Part shown: piece by piece, positions 36,879 to 43,581 of the stretch
How positions within the stretch are numbered: position 1 is the first letter of the stretch
Layout: each line of letters starts with the position of its first letter
DNA from: Cyclobacteriaceae bacterium
GTDB taxonomy: Bacteria; Bacteroidota; Bacteroidia; Cytophagales; Cyclobacteriaceae
DNA: 64,000 nt
Assembly (NCBI GenBank): GCA_019694875.1
Contig: JAIBBC010000001.1
Coordinates: 1,867,501-1,931,500, forward strand
Direction: 5' to 3'
The notes under the pieces: generated by a model
What the model was told of the DNA's origin: nothing
The model's database searches: none
Seen by the model: only the letters and a program-made list of their open reading frames with translations
Program-made: the position numbers and the translations under genes

Positions 36879-39800
36879 TTAAGCTAAATGTTGATTTTCG
36901 CGGAACGCGTCAGGAGGGAACGTCTTCTTAAACAGCATCGGAACCTTGTCCATCCAGGTGACCTCTACGGAATACACTCCGTACTCTTCGGTTACCCGGC
37001 CTTTTATCTCATAGAATCCGCGGCCACGCAACGGATATTTCTTTTCGATGTCCGGAAAATGGACCGTATCGAAAACTTTTCCTTCGCGATCGTTAAACGT
37101 ACCGAAAGCCATCGGCACACCCGTACGTGTAAACGTTGGCTTGGTGGTAACACAGTATCCAAGAATACGAATCTCTTTGCCTGCGTGCAGCTTCAACTCG
37201 TCCGACAAAATTCCGCGCTCCGGATTTTCAATCAGTTGGAAGGGATTGCATAACGGAAATCCCAACAACTCAATCTCATCAAATGCGTCTTCAATCTCGT
37301 TGCGTTGAAGAACCGGCAGCGGATATTCTTTCGGGTCGGTATCGAAAAGATCTACGGTGGTTTTGGTCTTGTTTTTTGCATCGCTGAACCACAGCATAGC
37401 TTCCCACAATAGTTGCTGTTTAGTTTTAGCGATAAACCGGAACGCACCAATCCGGATCAGAATGCGAAGCTGCTCCAATCCCAAATCAATTCTTCGTAAA
37501 AAATTATCGAGACTTTTATAGGGTCCGTTCAATCCGCGTTCAGCTGAAATTTGTCGCGCAACTTTTGTTTCCAAACTCTTTAGATGAACAAACCCTATGT
37601 AGATGCGATCGTCATCAATCGTGGTCAGGTATTCACTATTGTTCACGCAGGGCGGCTCTATGATGGCGCCATTCATGCGCGCTTCGTGAACGTAAAACTC
37701 AGTACGGTAAAATCCTCCAAAATTGTTGATCACACCCACCATGAATTCCAGCGGATAATGTGCTTTGAGAAACAGGCTTTGATAACTTTCTACAGCATAG
37801 CTGGCAGAATGACCTTTTGCAAACGAATATCCTGCAAAACTCTCAATCTCATACCACACGCGGTCCGTGATCGGCTGCGGATATAATTTTTTACAATTCT
37901 CAAAAAACTGATCTTTCACGCGCTGAAACTCTTCCCGCGACCGGTATTTGCCCGACATGCCCCTCCGTAAAACGTCCGATTGTGTCAACGTTAGTTTGCC
38001 GAAGTGATGTGCAACTTTGATTACATCCTCCTGATACACCATCACGCCAAAGGTATCGGCCATCAGTTCGTCCATCACCGGGTGAATCGATTCATACCGT
38101 ACTCCCGCTTTCGTCATGTGGAAGCGTTTGATGTACTCCTGCATCATGCCTGAACTTGCCACGCCCGGCCTGATAATGGAACTCGCAGCTACGAGCGTCA
38201 GGTAATCATCACATTTGAGTTTCTCCAGCAGCATGCGCATGGCGGGCGATTCAACGTAAAAGCAACCCATTGCTTTGCTGTAGCGAAGGAGATCTTTAAT
38301 TTTTTCGTCCTGCGTAAATTTTCTGAATTGATAGACATCCACATCAATACCGCGATTGCGCTTTACATGTTTCACCGTTTCCTTGATGTGACCAAGTCCG
38401 CGCTGACTGAGGATATCAAATTTGTAAATGCCGAAATCTTCGGCCGCGTGCATTTCAAACTGCGATACCGGAAGGCTTTTTGGAGGAAATTCCGTAGCGG
38501 TATACGTATAAATCGGTTTTTCCGTGATGAGTACACCACCTGCGTGAATGGAGATATTAGCCGGAAGTTCAAGCGAAACAATGTATCGTGCGTAGCTGAA
38601 AATCAATTCAGCAATGTGATCACGTTTTACATTCATCTTCCGGGTATCGACCAGCGTGTCAATTTCTTCTTTCGGTAAACCGAATACTTTTCCGAGTTCG
38701 CGCAGCACCGATTTCTCCTGGTACGTGGTATGGGTTCCCAGCAGGCAAACATGATCGTAACCATACCGATTGAAAATGTACTCGTAAATCGCATCGCGGT
38801 TATCCCACGAAAAATCAATGTCGAAATCAGGAGGTGTTACACGTTCTTCATTCAGAAACCGTTCGAAGTATAAATTCAGTTCGATCGGATCGACATTCGT
38901 AATGCCCAGGCAAAATGCCACCGTACTATTCGCCCCGCTGCCACGGCCAACAAAATCATACCCCTGCCTTTTCGCATATTGAATCAAATCGTACGCGATC
39001 AGGTAATAAGCAATGAAACCTTTGTTTTGAATGATGGCGAGTTCTTTCTCAATGTGCGATTCCCATACTTCCGGCTGATTCTTATACCGGATTGCAAATC
39101 CTTTCTTTGTTTCCTCACGCAGGTAGATCACATCGGTTTCGATTGATCCGGAAAAAGACTTTTTGTTTTTGTCTTCGCCCAATTCGCACTCAATTCCACA
39201 TTGATCGAGCAACGCTTGCGCATTCGCTGCGAGCTCGGGAAACGAATCAAATTGTTCCAGCAGGTTGCGTTCCGGCACCATAAACTCTTCTTTCAATGCC
39301 TGGAAATGTTCCGGCAACTTGCTGAGGAGGGTATTATTCGCGATGCTCCGCAACAACCGGTGTGTGTTGAAGTCGCGCCAGATTAACTTCTTGCTGTTCG
39401 CAGGATCCGGAAACGGCGGAAGAAAAGTTACCGGCTGCCAAAGCACAAACTTGTGACTGAATTCTTCGCGTGCCGGATTGGCTGCGTACGCAACAAGCTG
39501 ATGCCTGCGTACACCGATGAATTCATTCTTCCGCAACTCTTGGGGTTCAATGGCTCCAACCGCATAAATTACAAATGCATTATCGAAGCGCGGTGCCCGT
39601 TGCGGAAAGGGTTTGTCTTCCCGGTTATGATGTGAAAGAAACCGATTAATCTCCTCAAACCCTTCGTTGTTTTTGGCGAGCGCGATGTAAAGAAATTCAT
39701 TTCCGTTCCTGAACTCTATGCCAACTACCAGGTCCAGATCGTACGGTTCTTTATCAAACTTTGTTTTACCGTTTGCCAGCGCGCGGCTTTCCTTGCACAT

Positions 39801-39947
39801 GCGCAGCATGTCGAGCCATGACGATGTGTTATTGATTTCCGTGAGCGCCAGCTTATGAACGTTGCACCGTTTCGCTTCTGCAAACAGGGCTTTGACAGGC
39901 AAGGTGCCGTATTTGAAACTGTTGCCGGTATGACAATTCAGATACAT
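36879..39947 (-). CDS. Error-prone DNA polymerase III alpha subunit (DnaE2-type)
   Basis: C-family DNA polymerase of 1022 aa, shorter than replicative DnaE (about 1150 aa). The start is set at 39947 (MYLNCHTGNSFKYGTLPV), the normal N-terminus of the PHP domain. The catalytic Asp triad is intact: D376 and D378 in PPDFDIDF, and D511 in KFDIL. RHD-like palm and fingers motifs follow, and the C-terminus has an OB fold (ILGYCVTTKPTFTRTGVPMAF). In the PHP domain the first metal-binding His is Asn4 (LNCH instead of LHCH), so the PHP nuclease is probably dead. It ends a run with dinB and a 2H protein, which fits a translesion mutagenesis role. Confidence 0.9.
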   Translation of the reverse strand: MYLNCHTGNSFKYGTLPVKALFAEAKRCNVHKLALTEINNTSSWLDMLRMCKESRALANGKTKFDKEPYDLDLVVGIEFRNGNEFLYIALAKNNEGFEEINRFLSHHNREDKPFPQRAPRFDNAFVIYAVGAIEPQELRKNEFIGVRRHQLVAYAANPAREEFSHKFVLWQPVTFLPPFPDPANSKKLIWRDFNTHRLLRSIANNTLLSKLPEHFQALKEEFMVPERNLLEQFDSFPELAANAQALLDQCGIECELGEDKNKKSFSGSIETDVIYLREETKKGFAIRYKNQPEVWESHIEKELAIIQNKGFIAYYLIAYDLIQYAKRQGYDFVGRGSGANSTVAFCLGITNVDPIELNLYFERFLNEERVTPPDFDIDFSWDNRDAIYEYIFNRYGYDHVCLLGTHTTYQEKSVLRELGKVFGLPKEEIDTLVDTRKMNVKRDHIAELIFSYARYIVSLELPANISIHAGGVLITEKPIYTYTATEFPPKSLPVSQFEMHAAEDFGIYKFDILSQRGLGHIKETVKHVKRNRGIDVDVYQFRKFTQDEKIKDLLRYSKAMGCFYVESPAMRMLLEKLKCDDYLTLVAASSIIRPGVASSGMMQEYIKRFHMTKAGVRYESIHPVMDELMADTFGVMVYQEDVIKVAHHFGKLTLTQSDVLRRGMSGKYRSREEFQRVKDQFFENCKKLYPQPITDRVWYEIESFAGYSFAKGHSASYAVESYQSLFLKAHYPLEFMVGVINNFGGFYRTEFYVHEARMNGAIIEPPCVNNSEYLTTIDDDRIYIGFVHLKSLETKVARQISAERGLNGPYKSLDNFLRRIDLGLEQLRILIRIGAFRFIAKTKQQLLWEAMLWFSDAKNKTKTTVDLFDTDPKEYPLPVLQRNEIEDAFDEIELLGFPLCNPFQLIENPERGILSDELKLHAGKEIRILGYCVTTKPTFTRTGVPMAFGTFNDREGKVFDTVHFPDIEKKYPLRGRGFYEIKGRVTEEYGVYSVEVTWMDKVPMLFKKTFPPDAFRENQHLA

Positions 39948-39964
39948 CGGTTGTACCGGCAGGA

Positions 39965-40471
39965 TTATGAAAACGGCAATTCCGTGTAATATGTCCACGT
40001 GCCATCATTGCCGCGAAGCACAGTAATCGATTCACATTTAAATGAGTTGGCGTATCGCGTGTTGCGAATGGCCGGCCAGAGTTTGTTGAAATCTTCTTTG
40101 CTGAGATTTTTCGCGAGCGTGATATGCGGAAGGCTTTCCTGCCCGGTGAGTTTCCGCATGAGTTCACACACAGAATTTTTGTTGATGATGTTCAGACAGA
40201 TGGTATGATTCTCGCCGTGCCGTAAAACATACAAGCCGTTGATGTAGATGGTAAAGGGTTTAAAGCCCGACAATACATTGTCGGAAATGTGATAAAGCAT
40301 GTTGTCGCTGTGCACATCGCGGTATTTAATCAGAGAGATGTGCGCTTTCGAGAATTCGCTCTCATACGAATGCCCCAATATCCGTCTGAACCGTTGCTTG
40401 AAAAGAGAAACGTCTTTGGCTATGGGTGTCGGGGGTGAAATAAGAAGAAAATTGTCGGTCGCCTCTTTCAT
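39965..40471 (-). CDS. 2'-5' RNA ligase-like 2H phosphoesterase
   Basis: Protein of 168 aa in the 2H phosphoesterase superfamily (LigT/2'-5' RNA ligase or cyclic phosphodiesterase type). Two H-x-T/S motifs are visible, His44-Ile-Ser46 (KAHISLIKY) and His116-Ile-Thr118 (LPHITLAKN), placed symmetrically as the fold requires. It lies 17 bases upstream of the dnaE2-like start and 18 bases after the RAYT stop, all on the same strand. Its natural substrate is unknown. Context suggests a part in the DNA-damage or mutagenesis operon, perhaps cleaning up cyclic or 2',3'-phosphate ends. Confidence 0.88.
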   Translation of the reverse strand: MKEATDNFLLISPPTPIAKDVSLFKQRFRRILGHSYESEFSKAHISLIKYRDVHSDNMLYHISDNVLSGFKPFTIYINGLYVLRHGENHTICLNIINKNSVCELMRKLTGQESLPHITLAKNLSKEDFNKLWPAIRNTRYANSFKCESITVLRGNDGTWTYYTELPFS

Positions 40472-40489
40472 AATCTTTTTTCTCTTTGA

Positions 40490-41338
40490 CTAATGTGTAT
40501 TCAACCACTTGGCTGGATTGTTGGCGATGTATTGCCGGATGGTATTCAATTCCACTTCAGAGAGGACAACACGATCATGGTATCGCGGCTGCCAATCGAA
40601 TTCCAATTGGTGGATTACAGCATATTTCTTCACTGCGGCCTTAAATCCACGGACAACAGACGCAAGATTTTCCGATTGGGGCTTGAACGCATTGGTTCGC
40701 CAGCTTTCATATTTCGGACGATTCAAAAATAAAATTCCATGCACGTGATCCGGCATGATCACGAACGCATCCAATTCAACAAACGGGAAATGTTGGGGTA
40801 TTTCATGCCAATATTTATTGGCGACATCACCGATTCGCGTCAACATTTGTACCGGCCGTAGAGACGCAAAATTTTGCGTCTCTACGTTGTTGCCCGCCCG
40901 CGTCTCTACGTTGTTGCCCGCCCGCGTCTCTACGTTGTTGCCCGCCCGCGTCTCTACGTTGTTGCCCGCCAGGGTCTCTACGTTGTTGCCCGCCAGGGTC
41001 TCTACGTTGTTGCCCGCCAGGGTCTCTACGTTGTTGCCCGCCCGCGTCTCTACGTTATCGCCCGCCCGCGTCTCTACGTTGTTGCCCGCCCGCGTCTCTA
41101 CGTTGTTGCCCGCCAGCGTCTCTACGTTGTTGCCCGCGTGTGTATCAATGGTGTTCTTAACCTGCGTCTTCAGGTTTGTTTCGACCTGTGCCTGTTCGTT
41201 GCTCTTTACAATCCGCCCGAAATACGGTTGTTTATTTTTTGTGCAAATCGTAACGAAATAAAAGCCGCGTGAGCCGTAGTCCCAGTTTTTTAACCGGGTG
41301 GTTTCAATTCGGTAGACGCCTTTATATTTCGTTGACAT
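40490..41338 (-). CDS. RAYT (REP-associated tyrosine transposase) with repeat expansion
   Basis: IS200-like Y1 transposase homolog of 282 aa. HUH His198/His200 (FVIMPDHVHGILFL) and the catalytic Tyr253 (WQPRYHDRVV) are present, with the N-terminal GFYFVTICTKNKQPYFGRIV and the IGDVANKYWHEIPQHFPFVELD segments normal for RAYTs. Between these (residues about 68-155) the protein carries eleven copies of an 8-residue unit (consensus GNNVETRA) that normal RAYTs lack. They come from the 24-bp DNA repeat at 40878-41141, whose distal end fuses with a perfect palindrome. Catalytic residues survive, so the enzyme may be active, but folding with a 90-residue insert is uncertain. RAYTs act on REP sequences rather than mobilising their own gene. 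Confidence 0.88.
   Translation of the reverse strand: MSTKYKGVYRIETTRLKNWDYGSRGFYFVTICTKNKQPYFGRIVKSNEQAQVETNLKTQVKNTIDTHAGNNVETLAGNNVETRAGNNVETRAGDNVETRAGNNVETLAGNNVETLAGNNVETLAGNNVETRAGNNVETRAGNNVETRAGNNVETQNFASLRPVQMLTRIGDVANKYWHEIPQHFPFVELDAFVIMPDHVHGILFLNRPKYESWRTNAFKPQSENLASVVRGFKAAVKKYAVIHQLEFDWQPRYHDRVVLSEVELNTIRQYIANNPAKWLNTH
40858..40885. repeat. Perfect 28-bp REP-like palindrome, in frame within the RAYT
   Basis: Positions 40858-40871 are the exact reverse complement of 40872-40885, so this is a 28-bp palindrome without a loop. Each half begins with GTAGAGACGC. It is read in frame by the RAYT gene on the minus strand (VETQNFASLR) and touches the tandem array. The arm sequence resembles a dispersed palindrome that I recall from other bacterial genomes, but I could not search for it. 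Confidence 0.85.
40878..41141 (-). repeat. 24-bp minisatellite, 11 copies, coding within the RAYT
   Basis: Eleven 24-base units in exact phase (unit 1 at 40878, unit 11 at 41118). On the coding strand each unit contains GTAGAGACGC or GTAGAGACCC, the arm of the adjacent palindrome, and ends in GGCAACAAC. Variants are mostly two types, encoding Arg or Leu, with a single Asn-to-Asp change. Because 24 is a multiple of 3, copy number changes keep the frame. The array is also open in other frames, which explains the Val/Ala/Arg-rich shadow ORFs. Confidence 0.95.
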
Positions 41339-41362
41339 TTTTAATACATTGGTTTTACCTCG

Positions 41363-42571
41363 TTAACCAGCCACCGCGCGAGAAACCTTTCCGTTAAACA
41401 CGTTCATTTCCATGCGCACCCTGCGGCTTACGCCAATGGTTGTTGCGCGAACCAGCTTCTCCACACCATGCTTGTGTTTGATGGTATCAATGGCCTCATA
41501 GAGATTGATAGTTTCGGCCGTATCGTTAAACAAATCGATTTGATGATTCCCATGCACGAGATTGCTTAACCGTACGCCCACCAGCCGGATCAGCATTCGT
41601 CTGTTATACAGTTTATCAAAAAGCTCCTGCACGACACGCAAAATGGTGTGATCAGATGAAGTGTAGGCAATGTGAACCTGCTTGGTTTCGGTATCGAAGT
41701 TTGAATAGCGGATTTTTACGGTAATGCAGGAGGCCAGTTTTTTCTGCTCGCGTAGTTGAAAGGCAACTTTTTCCACCATCGCAATCAAGATGGATTTCAA
41801 ACGCTTGACGTCAATCGTATCCTGATCGAAGGTCGACTCGGTCGAAATTGATTTTTGTTCTGAATATGAAACGACAGGGGAGTCGTCTACACCATGTGCC
41901 TTGTTCCAAAGCGATATACCGTTTTTGCCAAATGCGCTCGTCAAAAACTTGAGCGGCATCTCACGTAACGTTCCCACAGTGCGCACACCCATATCATATA
42001 AAAAGGAGGCCGTTTGTTTTCCGATCATCGGAATTTTATCCACCGCCAGGGGCGACAAAAACCCCTGCTCCGTCCCGGCCAGAATTTGCTTCGTGGCAAC
42101 AGGTTTGAATTCACCGGTAGCAACTTTCGATACCAGCTTGTTTACCGACATCGCCATGGAGATCGGCAGTCCGCTCTCTTTCGTGATTCTCTTTTGGAGC
42201 TCTACAGCCCATTTAAAGGCTCCGAAATATTTATCCATGCCACTAGCATCAACATAGAATTCATCGATCGATGATTTTTCAAATTGCGGAGCCGCATCGG
42301 CAATTAAACTTGTGACATGATGCGAAGCTTCCGAATACGCTTCCATGTCGCCCGAAATCACTTTGGCATCCGGACAAAGCTGAAGCGCCAGATACATCGG
42401 CATGGCCGAATGAACCCCAAACCTGCGGGCTTCGTAACTGCACGCAGCCACCACGCCCCTGCGACTGCTTCCGCCAACAATCAGCGGAATGCCTTCGAGT
42501 TTTTTATTTTTTCTGCGTTCTACAGCCACGAAAAACGCATCGAGATCGAAATGAATGATGTTTCTGTCCAT
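41363..42571 (-). CDS. dinB: DNA polymerase IV, Y-family
   Basis: Translesion DNA polymerase of 402 aa. Active-site residues are present: Asp9 and Asp11 in HFDLDAFF and Asp103-Glu104 in SIDEFYVDAS, with VAACSYEARRFGVHSAMP as the fingers motif. This is therefore a catalytically complete DinB rather than a dead ImuB. A clamp-binding motif QIDLF is at residues 344-348. The ATG lies 11 bases from a 15-bp palindromic operator, divergent from the S24 repressor gene, which suggests damage-inducible control. The following genes on the same strand are the RAYT, the 2H protein and the DnaE2-like polymerase. Confidence 0.95.
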   Translation of the reverse strand: MDRNIIHFDLDAFFVAVERRKNKKLEGIPLIVGGSSRRGVVAACSYEARRFGVHSAMPMYLALQLCPDAKVISGDMEAYSEASHHVTSLIADAAPQFEKSSIDEFYVDASGMDKYFGAFKWAVELQKRITKESGLPISMAMSVNKLVSKVATGEFKPVATKQILAGTEQGFLSPLAVDKIPMIGKQTASFLYDMGVRTVGTLREMPLKFLTSAFGKNGISLWNKAHGVDDSPVVSYSEQKSISTESTFDQDTIDVKRLKSILIAMVEKVAFQLREQKKLASCITVKIRYSNFDTETKQVHIAYTSSDHTILRVVQELFDKLYNRRMLIRLVGVRLSNLVHGNHQIDLFNDTAETINLYEAIDTIKHKHGVEKLVRATTIGVSRRVRMEMNVFNGKVSRAVAG

Positions 42572-42582
42572 GCGGCTAATTA

Positions 42583-42597
42583 ACTAAAAATTTTAGT
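42583..42597. promoter_or_regulatory. Operator 1, ACTAAA-N3-TTTAGT
   Basis: A 15-base palindrome, ACTAAAAATTTTAGT, 11 bases upstream of the dinB ATG. It has the same half-sites as operator 2, with the two centres 32 bases apart, close to three helical turns. It probably binds the divergent S24 repressor. Confidence 0.75.
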
Positions 42598-42607
42598 ATC
42601 AAAATAA

Positions 42608-42639
42608 ATTGACAACTAAAAAATTTAGTATTACATTTG
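42608..42639 (+). promoter_or_regulatory. Promoter of the S24 repressor gene
   Basis: ATTG (42608-42611), then 20 bases, then TACATTTG (42632-42639), a perfect TAnnTTTG box. Transcription would begin near 42645, at or just before the start codon. Operator 2 lies between the two elements, a position where bound repressor blocks polymerase. Confidence 0.7.
42615..42629. promoter_or_regulatory. Operator 2, ACTAAA-N3-TTTAGT
   Basis: A 15-base palindrome, ACTAAAAAATTTAGT, inside the promoter of the S24 repressor gene. It has the same half-sites and spacing as operator 1. Confidence 0.75.
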
Positions 42640-42643
42640 GACT

Positions 42644-43423
42644 ATGTCGATGGTGAATAAAAACCTGCGATTCCTCCGTCTTCAAAAAGGATGGACGCAA
42701 AAAGAATTGGCTGAAAAGCTTTCGCTGAAGCAGCCCGTGATCGGTGCGTATGAAGAAGAGCGTGCAACACCTCCGCTGGCGTGCCTCATGGAAATTTCAG
42801 ATCTTTTTAAGATCAGCATTGATACGCTTTCGCGGAAAGATTTGAGCAAGCTGCCCGAAGTTAAGTGGAGAGAGGCGGCTGTTGCAGTTAAAAGAGAAGT
42901 GCTGGCGATCACCGTCAACAGTGAAGACAAAGAAAATATTGAGCTGGTATCACAGAAGGCTGCTGCCGGATATTTGAACGGCTACCAGGATCCGGAATAT
43001 ATTAAAGACTTACCCAAGCTTAGCCTGCCGGTATTGCCGCGCAACGCAACGTACCGGGCATTCGAAATCAAAGGTGATTCGATGCTGCCGATACAATCGG
43101 GCGCGATTGTGTTTGGAGAATATGTGGAGAAACTACCGGAGGTTAAGAATGGGAAACTGTACGTGCTCGTTACCGAGAACGATGGCATCGTGTTCAAACG
43201 CGTGTTTATGAACGATGACAAATTGTTACTCGTGTCCGATAACCGCGAGTATGAACCGTATTCCATCAGCGCAGCTGACATCAAGGAGATTTGGGTTGTG
43301 AAAGCATTCTTTTCCACCAAATTCCCCGATATGGATGGAACGAGCTTTTCAGCCGATCAACTGGCTGCTTCGGTTCTCGAACTTCAGGAAGAAATCAAAC
43401 AACTCAGGAAGACTAAGAAATAA
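42644..43423 (+). CDS. LexA-like XRE/S24 family repressor
   Basis: Transcription repressor of 259 aa. The N-terminal XRE helix-turn-helix is GWTQKELAEKLSLKQPVIGAYEEER (about residues 16-40). The C-terminal S24 protease domain has Ser146 (KGDSMLP) and Lys185 (IVFKRVF), and an Ala108-Gly109 bond (KAAAGYL) fits the LexA self-cleavage site. It may therefore be inactivated after DNA damage through RecA. It is divergent from dinB, and the two share the operators. ATG codons exist at 42644 and 42650; the predicted transcription start is so close that the mRNA is nearly leaderless. No phage genes are nearby. Confidence 0.92.
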   Translation: MSMVNKNLRFLRLQKGWTQKELAEKLSLKQPVIGAYEEERATPPLACLMEISDLFKISIDTLSRKDLSKLPEVKWREAAVAVKREVLAITVNSEDKENIELVSQKAAAGYLNGYQDPEYIKDLPKLSLPVLPRNATYRAFEIKGDSMLPIQSGAIVFGEYVEKLPEVKNGKLYVLVTENDGIVFKRVFMNDDKLLLVSDNREYEPYSISAADIKEIWVVKAFFSTKFPDMDGTSFSADQLAASVLELQEEIKQLRKTKK

Positions 43424-43430
43424 GCATAGT

Positions 43431-43479
43431 GTCGGGCACTGGCTTCGTAGTGGTTGCCCCGGTGCCTGACGCTTTTTTT
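43431..43479 (+). terminator. Terminator of the S24 repressor gene
   Basis: A 12-bp stem with two G-U pairs (GTCGGGCACTGG at 43431-43442 with CCGGTGCCTGAC at 43459-43470), a 16-base loop, and a T run at 43473-43479. It lies 7 bases after the stop. Confidence 0.8.
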
Positions 43480-43539
43480 ATTATGTCTGATGAGACCCGA
43501 ACGGTAGGTGATGTTTCGCGCCTGATGTTTTACGTCTCA

Positions 43540-43581
43540 CCCCAATCCCCAATCCCCAATCCCTAGTCCCTAATCTCAATC
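43540..43581. repeat. Six degenerate CCCCAAT heptads over the WG gene's 3' end
   Basis: Six 7-base units: three perfect CCCCAAT copies (43540-43560), then CCCTAGT, CCCTAAT and CTCAATC. The stop codon and last residues (IEIRD) of the minus-strand WG-repeat gene lie inside the array, so the heptads overlap coding sequence. Apart from this array and the terminator, the gap 43480-43562 shows nothing I can name. Confidence 0.8.

Noticed and set aside
40878-41141. CRISPR array
   Set aside because: The 24-base units are directly adjacent with no variable spacers and are in a coding frame, so this is a minisatellite.
40755-41272. Long open frames on the plus strand over the 24-bp repeats
   Set aside because: They are Val/Ala/Arg/Leu-rich periodic translations of the repeat and have no homology. 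The minus-strand RAYT frame carries the catalytic motifs on both sides.
42583-43423. Prophage immunity region
   Set aside because: The S24 repressor has no phage genes around it, and its divergent partner is a DNA polymerase IV gene.
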